The notes: generated by a model not told the origin, from the sequence alone. A stretch of DNA of 64,000 bases from Lanius collurio (GCA_020086605.1 JACBWW010000003.1:3555199-3619198); one strand, 5' to 3'; positions 1 to 10,059 are shown, counted from the first letter of the stretch. Numbers and translations: made by a program.

Positions 1-257
1 AAAAAAAAAAAGTCAGTCAAACTGTGTTTTATTTTCAACGTATAGGAGTGCACACTTATTCCATACTTAAACAAATGAAGTTGCTTGACATTTATTGCCG
101 AGTTCTTCATGAAGTATCCCAAGTAGTTTCAGTCAGGTAGGATGGAGACGCCGCCAGGGAATCAGTTGGCCACTGACTGGAGGGGAGATGGCAGTAGCTG
201 AAAAATTGCGGGTGCGCAGAGCAGCCTATTGTTAATCAATTAAACATGCAGCTGATT

Positions 258-278
258 AAAAAAAAAAAAAAAAAAAAA
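258..278 (+). repeat. Poly-A run (21 nt)
   Basis: An uninterrupted run of A directly follows a GATT. It could be the tail of a retroposed sequence, but no recognisable retroposon body lies to its left, so it is recorded only as a homopolymer. Confidence 0.85.
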
Positions 279-1236
279 GTACACTTGGAGAAGCCGTTTC
301 AATAGCTTGGCGCAGTCAGCGGGGAAAATGCCGTGCTGGAACTACGGTCAAGCCCCGGGATGTGTAAAGTGTCTGAAGCAATCTGAGCTTTCAGCTTTCT
401 TTTTCTATCTCAGGTTTTATTTCTCTCCTTTACTCTCCTTCTTTTCTGTGAAATCCACATACCAGTTTACCCCTGCCGCTACAAGCAACAGCAGAGATCT
501 GGCCACCAGACATACCGGATTAATTCCTATCTAGATCTATCAGCTGGCCTGTAGAAGAGACAATCCTTAAAAAAGCAGGTGAGGGGGAGGAGGTTAACAC
601 CAACAGGTATTTCTTGTCATTAACTCCCGACTTCCTGATAAGAGAGTGATAAACAACTGGTAAACTCAGTGCAACAGATTACAGAAAAGACATTTGCTTC
701 CCTGCTTGGTGATTAATGCGCATATATTAAATAAAAATAGAAACTCTAAAAACAAGGGCTTTATATAAAACACATTCATATTTCAGTATTTCTATGGAAT
801 AATCGATATCATGCGACTACATCTGAATAGTCAATTGCTGTGTTCCGCAGACCGATTTCTAAGTATATGAGCTCTGCTTCTGAAAGGAGCAGCAGCTGGA
901 AAGCCGAGAATGCAAAATTAATTATAACATTATAAAGTCATACATGATTCTCTCTAAGCCAACCTGCACGCCTTGTAAAATCTTCTATACTCTCTGCGTT
1001 TTTATTTGGGTAGCTGTTATTTTTCTAGGAGAAGTGGTGTTTATCTTCGTGAATTGATTGCTTTTAGTTCCTCCTCTTTAATAATTAGTGGAACAATACA
1101 GATTGGGAATACAATGGTCGTTGTGTTTACATTATAACAAGGGATTAATGCTATTAAGTGAGTGTTACAGTTATGACCTGGGAAGAGTACTTAAATAAAT
1201 ACTGTGATCCCGGGAGAATTTATGTAATTCAGTTCA

Positions 1237-1275
1237 GAGTGTGTGTAGATACGCACAGACACACACGCACACACG
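1237..1275. repeat. Imperfect GT/CA dinucleotide patch
   Basis: A short GTGTGTG stretch is followed by an interrupted CA-type stretch (ACACACACGCACACACG). It is low-complexity sequence with CpG interruptions, and no gene is attached. Confidence 0.6.
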
Positions 1276-2110
1276 AGAGATACAAATCTCCATACATATC
1301 CACACGCATAGACATATGCTACACACGTTAGCTCTACGTGGCCATCCGCGTAAAATGTAGGTGCTGGTTTTGCCTCCATCTGCATGCCTTTCATCTATGA
1401 GAAAAAAAAAAATGTGATTTTGGTGTGAAGAATGTTTAAATCAGGAGCATTACTCCTCTTCCTCCAGACACATAGAGCAACAGATTACATTTCTGATGTT
1501 TTAATTTGTGCAGTCCAAAAATATTGTTTCATATACAGAAACAGGGTTAATTTCGCAATCAGAGATTAATGGAGTAAAATATTATCATTTCAAAGACAAG
1601 TTCTTGCGTTGATTTGATTTGCATAATTTTTGTATGGCTTCAGAAAGGAATGGATTTAGCCACTGCAAGGAGCCGGTATGCATTTTATTACAAGAGCACC
1701 ACTAATTTGACTCTGCACAATGTGGGGGACTGATAGCTAGTGAGGTCATTTAAATATAGCTGGCGAAGGCTTTGCGACATACAAACCAAAAAACCGTGTC
1801 AATAATGTTTCTAAACAGTGATCAGTGTGTCTGTACTTAACTTCTTCTGGGAGTTATCTCTGTTTGATTTGAGTGCCTTTCACAGGGAAGAGGTTTTTCA
1901 CTTGCTTGCGTCCACCGCCGAAGTATAATTCTCCCACAGTACTACCCGTTACTAATACAAAGCCGTCTAACTTGCGCTGTTAAAAGCCAGAATAGTATTG
2001 CATGCACGTTTTATTGGTTATAGCTGTGGCAAATTAACATGCCTACGCAGAGACATTAAGACTTTACACACTGTGTTTTTTTATTTTAATAATCTATTCA
2101 TTAGGTCAGA

Positions 2111-2140
2111 CTTTACCTTTCCATATTTTGAGACCTCACC
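2111..2140 (-). other. Pair of minus-strand splice-donor-like sites
   Basis: Read on the minus strand, two good donor consensus matches lie 23 bases apart: CAAG|GTGAGGT with the exon ending at 2140, and AAAG|GTAAAG with the exon ending at 2117. They would suit a first exon transcribed leftwards out of the GC-rich block at 2310-2610. No long ORF supports this, and donor-like motifs arise often by chance. Confidence 0.2.
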
Positions 2141-2199
2141 TTGTCTTCTTTAATTCAGTTTGCCCCAGCAGAGCTGAGAGGGTAGACGAGAGATCCCCT

Positions 2200-2225
2200 C
2201 CCCCCCCCCCCCCCCCCCCCCCCCC
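2200..2225 (+). repeat. Poly-C homopolymer (26 nt)
   Basis: C runs without a break for 26 bases, preceded by a CCCCT. The minus strand is G26, which can form G-quadruplexes, and the plus strand can form an i-motif. It sits at the left edge of the CpG-rich region. Homopolymer length is unreliable in most assemblies, so the exact number should be treated with care. Confidence 0.9.
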
Positions 2226-2309
2226 GCTGCTATCGCTCATTGCTGTCCTGGGAGACAGGTTTTGCGTTTTGTCATTTATTAGCTACATCTCCTTGCACTA
2301 GTGACAGAG

Positions 2310-2610
2310 GCTGAACTTTTCGGGCGGGTGAAGTTGAAAGCCCCGTCTGTGGGGATGGGGCTCCTGCTGCCTCTGCCCGACATTCGGGGGTCTGCCGGGG
2401 GGCCATTCTCTCCGGAACCCCCTCCCCTCGGTTTTACACAAGTGAAAGAAGAAGAAAAAGTATAAAAACACAAGCCTCGTTGGGGTGAAGGAGAGGTTTC
2501 CCTCCCCGGGAGAGCTCCCTGCGGCCCGGAGAGGCGCACACGCCTGTCACCCGCACAATGCCAATTGCCCAATTGTCGTGACACCGGTCACAGCAACTTT
2601 TCAAGCAAAG
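2310..2610. promoter_or_regulatory. CpG-rich block A with TATA-type and CCAAT motifs
   Basis: GC content and CpG frequency rise sharply compared with both flanks, with repeated CpG in the stretches near 2318-2326, 2375-2420 and 2520-2585. A TATAAAA lies at 2461-2467 on the plus strand, and two CCAAT pentamers lie at 2561-2565 and 2569-2573. The block has no convincing ORF: the two overlapping 101-codon minus-strand frames show no domain and differ in frame. It could be a promoter with an untranslated first exon in either direction. The CCAAT pair lies downstream of the TATA, so the two do not form one textbook plus-strand promoter. Confidence 0.5.
2461..2467 (+). promoter_or_regulatory. TATA-type box
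   Basis: TATAAAA directly follows an A/G-rich stretch and is followed by GC-rich sequence, the usual setting for a TATA promoter with initiation 25-35 bases downstream. There is no transcript evidence, and such heptamers also occur by chance. Confidence 0.25.
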
Positions 2611-2799
2611 CGAAGTGGAACTTGGTGGGGTTTGAAGATGTAACACAATGCGCAGCTGAAACAGTTTCCTGTGACATAACCACACAATGGTCTGGGAATG
2701 CTTTCTCCTTTCGCTCATGAAATGGGGGACCGCCACCATCTCCCGGAGACAACGATGTTAAATAATAGACTATTGTATTTAAAAATAACAAATGACACA

Positions 2800-3125
2800 C
2801 GCAGACTGTGCAAGCGGAGTTGTCCGTTTTTCTAGTAAAAGGGCCCGAGCTTATAGGGCTCTTTCTACGCGAGGTGCTTTGCGGGAGCGACCTGTGAGAA
2901 CGCGGGGGAGACAGGGTGAGCTGGGCGAGCCGTTCGTGGAGCTGTTCACGGGGTTAAAGCGAAGAGTGGTGAAAACGGCGAGTGAAAAAGGAAAAGAAAG
3001 AACTTTTCTTTGGCCGTCTTCGGGGATAAGATCGTTAGTTCAAGCCGCGTGTGGGAGGGGGCGCTGTGGCAATGGATTCTCCAGCGCTCCCGAACACTTG
3101 CAGAGGAATTGTTCACGGAAGCTCC
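2800..3125. promoter_or_regulatory. CpG-rich block B
   Basis: A second CpG-rich stretch, dense around 2815-2960 and 3010-3070, is separated from block A by about 190 less CpG-rich bases. Overlapping small frames on both strands (a 113-codon plus frame from 2792, a 97-codon minus frame) have island-type composition and no domain, so they are not called as genes. On the plus strand a donor-like GG|GTGAGC occurs near 2915-2920. It is likely part of one promoter region with the neighbouring CpG blocks. Confidence 0.5.
3049..3067 (+). promoter_or_regulatory. Candidate CTCF binding site
   Basis: The 11-mer AGGGGGCGCTG at 3056-3066 matches the core of the well-known vertebrate CTCF motif (CCACNAGGGGGCGCTG type), here on the plus strand. 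The left half (GTGTGGG) departs from the preferred CCACC. It lies within CpG block B, a common setting for CTCF sites near promoters. The call rests on the core match only. Confidence 0.45.
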
Positions 3126-3840
3126 TTCCCTGAGATTTCCTTTAATATTTCGGTCATTACTTTTATTAACACTGTTATTTAACTGTGGTCCCGTAATATC
3201 TGCACTAAAAGGTGGGCTGTTCGCGTGAGTTATGATCATTTGTTTTCCCCTTATCTAATTTTTTTTTAAAATTTTTTTATTTTTTATTTTCAGTTCAGGA
3301 AGAGTACAATAGTGTATTTCATTTTTAAAATGCATTGCAAGGAGGCTCTGCCCAGGGTAGTTCCGAGAATTTAGACGCCTCTATAACACGAAAAGCGCAT
3401 TAATAGATCCACATGAAACACACCCCTTATTTGCAGCTTCTTCTTAAAAAAAAAAAAAAAATCCCCAGGGCATCTGTGGCTTGGACAATTTGCACTAATA
3501 ACGGGCCATGTCTTTTCCAGGATTTACCTCCCTCCTTTTGAGACGTTATTGGGGGGAATGTTTAAAAATAAATAAATAGAAACAAAAACCAAACTAAATT
3601 GGATCTCTGAAAAACAGATCCGAAGCTTAGAAAAGTTGTTTCTCTTATGTCACTGTTATAAGATTGATAGTAATTTTCCGCCTAGGGAAATATAAGCAAA
3701 TATATATCCGTAGGTATAAGATAAAAGACCTCAAAAGCTTTCCTGGAGCCTGCTATTTTCACCTGAAAGGCAGACAGCGATTCTCAGGGAGAAAACAAAT
3801 GTACGATCCACAGGTGGGACAGTTCATCCTTCGTAAGGAC
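3126..3840. other. AT-rich spacer between CpG blocks
   Basis: The sequence drops back to AT-rich composition with T/A runs near 3257-3292 and 3446-3462. No gene, RNA or transposon is seen. The plus frame that starts at 3664 runs through the purine tract into the next island and looks like chance. Confidence 0.5.
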
Positions 3841-3899
3841 AAAAAAAGAAGAAGGAAAAAAAAAAAAAAGAAAGAAAGAAAGAAAGAAAAGAAAAGAAG
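3841..3899 (+). repeat. Pure polypurine tract, (GAAA)n-like, 59 nt
   Basis: Every base from 3841 to 3899 is A or G, with a central GAAA repeat flanked by A runs and GAAAA units. Such mirror-like purine tracts can adopt triplex (H-DNA) structure. It ends about 20 bases before the strongest CpG island starts. In translation it gives the lysine-rich or phenylalanine-rich segments seen in chance frames here. Confidence 0.85.
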
Positions 3900-3917
3900 T
3901 CCCAGTATTTATTTTTT

Positions 3918-4345
3918 GAACGAGCCGCGAGCAATCCGGGCGGTGAGGGCAGAGGTGCGGAGGTCCCGCCGCTGCCCAGCGGAGCCCCGCGGAGCTGCCC
4001 GGGCCGGCGGCCGCCGTCTGCCCGGAGCCGCGGCTGCTTCGCGCAGCTCCTCGGTCTGTTCCGGTGCTGGCCTGAGCTGGACAGCCTCGCTCCGCCGGCG
4101 GCAGGCACGGAATGGGGGCGGGTGCCCCCCGGAGCTGCGGGCAGGGCCGGCGGGGCGGTGAAGAGCTGGCTCGGACGCCCAGGCGAGGAGGCCCCCCTTG
4201 GGCCGCCTGCTGCCCGGGGAAGGAGCGCTCCCCATCCCCCATCCTGCCTCCCGGGCGGCAGGCAGGCAGTGCCACGTCTTTGCTTCCTGCGGGGCCAGCG
4301 CGCCTCGGGAAGGCTGCTCCAGCGCTAGCGGGAGGCTGAGTGCCT
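3918..4345. promoter_or_regulatory. Strong CpG island C
   Basis: This is the most GC-rich part of the window; by hand count there are ten CpGs in the 60 bases 3961-4020 alone. GC-box type words (GGGCGG and GGCGGGGCGG) occur near 3938-3943, 4116-4122 and 4149-4158. Frames of 150-165 codons cross it on both strands, but all are rich in A, R, G and P and overlap each other, the usual result of high GC rather than of coding. Donor-like GGCG|GTGAGG and GGCG|GTGAAG occur on the plus strand near 3942 and 4158. The best reading is a promoter or first-exon region of a transcript whose coding part is not in view, or an orphan island. Confidence 0.7.
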
Positions 4346-5234
4346 TCAGAGCCTGGTGCACTTGCGAAGGGGGTGATGGGCAGAGTATAGGAAAAGTGGG
4401 ACGGTTTACCTGGACATTCGCTTTATTTTGAGGGCTTATGTTAAAACGGATTCTTTGGCACAGGGATAGTCAACAAGTAGGTTTGGGCACTCTGCTAGGC
4501 ACGCTCTCGCCGGAGTAGCTGTTGAATAAATGGCGTTCTCCTACTGGCTCTTCCTCATACTTAGGCCAGAGTTAAAACTGTTTTCAGCAATTTTGAAGTC
4601 ACTTTGCCTTTCCCATTCTTGTTGCCATCATCTGTTTGATAACCGCTTTTAACACTAGAGAGCACCTGCTCACCTGCTTTGTGCTTTTCTCTCATTCGTT
4701 CATACACTCATTCACCTCTGTGCACACGTCTATGTGCAACCTTCATTGTAGACCCACAAACACATTTGTAGACCAAGACTACCCACACTCCCAAACCAGA
4801 AAGTCTTACTCTCTTCTTTAAATAGCCTTCCTGAACAATTTGAACTCTTTATATCCATTTAAAACTAGGCAGATTCCTTTCTCAGAAAAATCAATTATTC
4901 CCTCTTTATGTTAAAACATTTCGAGGTTGATGGACCATTTCCAAAAGCAGTCAGAAAAAAAGGACAGAAAACCTGTTATCATAGTCAAGAAAACTATTAC
5001 ATCTTCATGTACTTACCAATACCACAATGTATTAAAACAAAATCTATTTAAAACTAATGCATACTTCACAAACATACAGGTAGATTTAATATAATTTTGA
5101 ATTTTCTTCCTTTAATGGGGAGAGTCAAGGGCAATTGAAGTTTTTATTTTCAAAAAAATTAAGTTGATATTTCCTTTAAGTCAATATTGAACTCCTAGTG
5201 TTCCTTGCATTTAATTAGGGAATTACTTCAAAAT

Positions 5235-5265
5235 TCTTTTTTCTTTTCTTTTTTTTTTTTTCCTT
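5235..5265 (+). repeat. Polypyrimidine tract
   Basis: Only C and T occur, mostly T with single C interruptions. Simple low-complexity sequence. Confidence 0.75.
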
Positions 5266-7231
5266 TACTCTTTACTTTCAAACTTTACTCTGCATTAGAA
5301 TCTTTGAATTTGAGGGGGAATGTTCTTCATAGAATTAGTCTCTGTATATAAAAGTTAAATGAGAACCCCCCCAAATATTGCTTTGAATATTGCTATGAGC
5401 AAAACCCCACCTATTGCTATTTCTAATTCATTTAAAAATGCTATCTACATTTACTCATGTGGTCTCACTTCTTTTCTTGGCTTTCTAGCAATTCTGGAGT
5501 AAACTGCCAGTTGAACCGAGTGTACAGCCTTCCCTCACATCACATAAAGGAAAGGCAGACAGACCATCTGGCCCATAGCCTTTCAACCTAGTACTGTGCA
5601 GATTTTAAGTTACTTTTCAATGAGAAGTCTAAATATGTACACATTTCTTCTTGTATATCTCACCCATTTCTATCATAAAGGGCATAGAATGAAAATTCAC
5701 AAAAAAAAAATTTGTGCTTTCATTCCCTCTGATATCAATATGACTTTAAGAATGACATGAGCAGTTGACTTTGTTGTGTGTTTGACTATGCTCAGCACAA
5801 GAGTGGGATCTTGCAACTAAAATACTGTGTACAGGTTGAATCTCCACTCTAGAGAAGGTTTGGAGAGATTGTATTGTTTTGCTTGTGGTAAGACAGCTGT
5901 GAAAAAAAAAAGAGTGTGGTCTTCTAAAATATCTATGTTAAACCAATTCCAGTACAAACTAATCAACAGATTTTCTTCAGTTTTCAGAAAGACATTTTAA
6001 AGCACAGGTTCCAGAAATTTAAAAGAACAAATCTCTTCATGCCTATCAAGAGGCAATGAATTCTGCTTTATGCAGCCCAGCCTTATAAAACATGACCTTT
6101 TAATGTATCACTAAAAGGGAAATAGTGAAATGATCTTTTTTCTTTGCTTGGATGCTCTCCAATTGTGAATTAGCGAATTCTTAGAAGGTTGTGCCTCCTC
6201 TGCACTTTTGAACATGGACTTTTGAATTTTGTTGTGAATTATATGATGTCATTATCTTAAACACCAGAGGTACATTAAGTTTAAATTTTATTTTGCATGC
6301 AACTCTACCACTCGATTTTTTCATCTGGGGTCCATTTGGAGGAGTCCATGTACATGAAAGATAGGAAGTGATAAGGATGGGAAGAAAAAACCCCAAATAA
6401 TTAACCAACAGCTTCCGCTATGACATATTTTCTCAAATAATTCTGTCCTGGGATCATCATGATTATAGTGTTCTGATCTTTCAGTTTTTTAAAGCTGTTG
6501 AGATCTCAAAACAAAAGTAACCCAAAAATTTCTCCCTTTCTCTCATGCTTTCCTTCTCCTGCAGTGTCTCTTTTACCATCACTTAGTTGAGATTTTCTAG
6601 AAAGTCATGTTGTGCCAGATGCATCATGACTTGGCAATGGTGGACTTGCCTTTGTGACCTTCAAAGGGAATAATCTCACCGGAAGAGCTTTATGATCTCT
6701 TTCTTGTTGTTTGAACTCCAGTCAATAGTCAGACATGTAAAATATCCTTCACTACAGGCTAGCGAGATTTCCTTATAAACTAGTGAATCTTGATTCTGTA
6801 AATATGATGTTTTAAGAATTTTTTCAGCACTGTTCTTTTAAGAATCTACAATAGGTCTTTGGCTTTTCACAAACACAGTTAATACAATATAGGCATTTGC
6901 AAATCAGTTAATTTATTTTTCGTTTTGTTTTGTTTTGTTTCTAACACCTCTTGTGCTCCAGTTGAATTTGTGAACCTTATCAGATATATGCGCTCTATCC
7001 ACTAAAAATATTTTCATGAACTTGATTAAAAATTATGTATAAAGGGAAGAAATATTAATTCTAATCATTGTCAAAAGTACAGGATATAAAGGAATTTTTT
7101 CCCTGTAAATATGCTTGTTTTAAATATGCAATTGAAAGAAGAAACAGTACACTTAATATGCTGTGATCTTTTTATTATTTACTTTTACCTGAATAATAGA
7201 ATGGTCTCTTTCAGCCCTCTTAAAATAAGAG

Positions 7232-7264
7232 ATGTTGCTTAAATGTTGCTTAAATATTGCTTAA
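7232..7264 (+). repeat. 11-bp tandem repeat, three copies
   Basis: ATGTTGCTTAA occurs at 7232-7242 and exactly again at 7243-7253, and ATATTGCTTAA (one mismatch) at 7254-7264. It is a short local slippage duplication. Confidence 0.85.
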
Positions 7265-7316
7265 AATAATTCTTAGTCCACCAACACTTGAAATTGATAT
7301 TCGACTTTTACTCAGA

Positions 7317-7338
7317 ACTAGTCTTTTACTAGTCTTTT
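7317..7338 (+). repeat. 11-bp tandem repeat, two exact copies
   Basis: ACTAGTCTTTT occurs at 7317-7327 and again exactly at 7328-7338, only about 50 bases from another repeat with the same period but unrelated sequence. Confidence 0.85.
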
Positions 7339-8467
7339 GCTTCCTCCCTTTTCCACTTTAGTTTGCCATGTACTGTTTATCAGATATACTTTTTTAAAAA
7401 TAATCACTGTTTTGGTCAAAGGAACATGTAAGCCATGGTTGATGTTTAGTTTTCAGACTCCCAATAACATTCATAGGAAAACTCAGGGAAGTTTTGTTTT
7501 GTTTTGTTTTTTCCAAAAAAGAGGTAAATGACGCTTTTATTGATATTCAAGATTAGTCTTTCATATTATGTAAGAGCTCATGAGACTCTATACTTCCAGG
7601 TGCAGCACAAATGCACAGCTAGAAGAACAGCCCCTAACCTTCACAGTAAATAGGCCGCATATATACAAATGCTAGTGAGGAAGTATTAAAACCAACAGAC
7701 TTTTACAGATCTGTTAGTAAGTTCAGAAATTAAAATTATGTTTTTCAACTGAACACTTTCAGTTAGGTCATAAAAATGATGACAGATACAGAAGAATCAA
7801 AGAGGATGTTAAAAGGTGAAAGGCTGTGGAAGCAATTGACTTTTCCAGCCAAGAGCAGGACCAAGTGTGCAGCAGGACTGAAACAGGTGACCACTGAGTG
7901 ACACAATGTGAAATTTTACACAGAATGAGCCATGAGACAAAGCAAATTAGAGACTTCTTCCAAATCCACTGTGCCTTCATCCTGTGTTATTGCTCTTGCT
8001 GGCAGTTTGCTGTTTCCTCTCAAAGAGTCAAAAAGACTTCTCATTTGCACAGTATAGATTCACTCTTTCTACTGGAGGAGGACAGGGTGCTAACGACTTT
8101 GCTGTAGGATGTCATCAAGTAAACATTGTTGCTGTAATTACACTCAGACATGACTTCACCTTTTACCCTGGTAGGAGAAGAACATTCAGTAAAACACATG
8201 GAAGCCTCAGCAGTAATTCTTTTTACTACTATTATTAAAAAATGGATTAAGAATTACTTCCTTCACATAGCATTTGTTTTTCATTATTTTATTACACTTT
8301 TCATATTCAGTTGCTGATATTTATGGCAAAACTCATTAAAATTATTTATTTAGGGTAATTTGGAGCTGATCACTTGATCTTTCTTGGTTCTTTAAAGCAT
8401 GCCTGGGTGTCAAAATCAACAGGAGAGGAAATTTGGCTGAGGGACCAAAGGTTGGATTACACACTAA

Positions 8468-8625
8468 GAGAATCATAGAATGGTTTGAGTTGAAAGGGAC
8501 CTTAAAGATCATCTAGTTCCAAGCCCTCTGCCATAGTAAGGGACACCTTCCGCTAGACCAGGCTGTTCAAAATCCCATCTGGCTTGGCCTTGAACACTTA
8601 CAGGGATGGGACATCCACAACTTCA
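8468..8625 (-). mobile_element. CR1 LINE 3' fragment
   Basis: Read on the plus strand, it begins GAATCATAGAATGGTTTGAG, then carries the inverted form of the CR1 3' untranslated end (rapid match to the AAGGTCCCTT...GATCATCTAGTTCCAA pattern, then the ...GGATGGGACATCCACAACTTC segment). The element therefore runs on the minus strand with its 3' end at about 8468. Only about 158 bases remain, which is the usual 5' truncation of CR1. It differs from the remembered consensus at several places (for example GCCATAGTAAGG for GCCATGGCAGG), so it is a fairly old copy. Confidence 0.92.
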
Positions 8626-9479
8626 AGGAGGTAGATTGTTACTTTGGCTACACTTGAAAATTCTGCACATTTAAACATTATGCTTTTATTGAGTTCCACA
8701 ATTAAAAATTCCTTTTCGATGGGTCAGGTTATTCTGTGGGATATATAAGTTCTAGATTTTGTCAGACTAATATGAAAAGGTTCTATCAAATAAGATATAT
8801 GTAATAATAAATGGTTTCAAGCATTACTGCACTCCCTGTTTCATCCTGTACACAGGAGCTGCATATCAAAAGTAAAATCCACATAAAATTTTGTCATAGA
8901 GCTCAAAAACCAATATACAAACAGAGCATACTTTAGAAATCAGGAATGTGTGCTCTCTGGACTAGCAAGAGGGATTCCAGGTAAGTATATCAGGACAAAA
9001 GCTGTCTCAGCTCACACCCCTTTCATTTCCATTTGACTAAACTAAATTCTTGAGGGAGTATGAAGGTAACTGTGATGATTCCCATCCAGCCTGGATGACC
9101 AAGGGTTCAAGCCTGCAGGCTGCACTGTGGAGGGCACTTCCTCCACTGTGTAGACCCAAGTGCTGTGTAAGGATTAGGGTGGTGGACACTGGTCTGATGG
9201 GCATGCTGCCCATGGGAACATATAGGGGATCACAGGCCTGCCATTTGAATCAGCTGGCTGGGGAAGCTGGTGTGAAGATAGGTCAGAAACAAAATAGTAT
9301 AAGGGGTAAATTCCTGTGGTTAAGATCTGTCTGAAGAAGTTGCACCAGCAGCTTGGCCTTGATTTTAGGGAGTATTTTGGCATTGCTTCAAGATGACTTC
9401 TGGGCCTCAAAGACATTTTCAAAGTTGTTTCAAATAGTTGCTCTCTCAGAGAACAGCTATGTTGCAAATGGTATTTTAC
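8626..9479. other. Unique non-coding sequence
   Basis: A 94-codon plus frame (9050-9334) and part of a 159-codon minus frame (9174-9653) overlap here. Neither has a recognisable domain, and the minus frame runs into the old LINE fragment to the right, so neither is called. A somewhat GC-richer patch lies at 9080-9260 without recognisable identity. Confidence 0.4.
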
Positions 9480-9790
9480 TGTAAAGGTTATTCTGGGAAA
9501 TCCAGGGCTGAGAATTCTTACTTTAGCACCAAGAAAATTGGTTGAAATGCTAATTAAAAGCAGAATTATAAAGGACTTAGATGAAAATAATATGATGGAG
9601 ACAGAACACCATGGCTTCTGTAAAAGAAATCTGAGCCTCTGTAAGATATTCACATTCTTTGTTCACATTAATTATTGGGTGTGATAACAAGAGAGTGAAT
9701 ACAAGAAGATTGAAAGACATGATTTATTTGGATTTTCACAAAAGATGACAAAGTTCATCCTATAAATCTCATAAAATAACTAGGTTCAGT
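9480..9790 (+). mobile_element. Degenerate CR1/L3-like LINE, reverse-transcriptase part
   Basis: In the plus direction the stretch from about 9525 translates in one broken frame to PRKLVEMLIKSRIIKDL followed by a HGFCK-type motif, the pattern found just upstream of the catalytic core of CR1-clade reverse transcriptase. After a gap, 9716-9745 reads KDMIYLDFHK, corresponding to the family's D-(I/L)-(V/I)-Y-L-D-F-x-K-A-F block, then a stop. Frames are broken and sequence between the two blocks is lost, so it is a dead fragment. Identity comes from pattern memory, and the exact subfamily is not claimed. Confidence 0.6.
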
Positions 9791-10059
9791 AAATAGATGT
9801 TCAGTAAACAAGATTTTCTTATCAACAGGTCTATCCACTCATGAATTCTTGTTGGCCTCAGTGTGGCAAGAGCTAAGAAACTTAGAATAATTTTCAAAAC
9901 CCACTTCACCTTTCTGATGGTACCTTAGTCAAGAGAAAAGTATTCTGTATAAAGGTGCAAGATTCTGACATAGTAATTGTGCTACACTTATTTGTACCTA
10001 TTTTTTATTGCTTTCATAATCTGATTGCTCTTCTGAACAAAAATTACCTAGTTTTTTTT

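Larger units (their letters stand above)
1..2190. other. AT-rich non-coding sequence, candidate conserved regulatory blocks
   Basis: No coding gene is visible; open frames here are under 80 codons and lack recognisable domains. Apart from a short A run at the very start, another at 258-278 and a CA-rich patch near 1240-1275, the stretch has little simple sequence and no recognised transposon. It holds many TAAT/ATTA cores (for example around 910-935, 1078-1090, 1140-1160 and 1560-1575) mixed with GC-containing words. That texture is typical of conserved non-coding DNA beside developmental genes. Conservation cannot be shown from one sequence, so this is an inference from texture, repeat poverty and closeness to the CpG islands. 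Confidence 0.4.
4346..8467. other. Unique AT-rich non-coding sequence
   Basis: No coding or RNA gene and no clear transposon is recognised. It holds a pyrimidine tract at 5235-5265, a (GTTTT)n-type patch near 6918-6940 and short 11-bp tandem repeats at 7232-7264 and 7317-7338. The longest frames (70-84 codons) show no domain and no paired splice sites of note. Confidence 0.5.

Noticed and set aside
258..278. Poly-A run as the tail of a processed pseudogene
   Set aside because: No recognisable coding or transposon sequence precedes it.
3664..4361. Overlapping 150-165-codon frames on both strands
   Set aside because: They cross a polypurine tract (K- or F-rich runs) and a CpG island (A, R, G, P-rich) with no domain. 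High-GC islands leave frames open by chance.
9174..9653. 159-codon minus frame
   Set aside because: It runs antisense through the old LINE fragment, whose plus-strand remnants explain this DNA better. It shows no domain.
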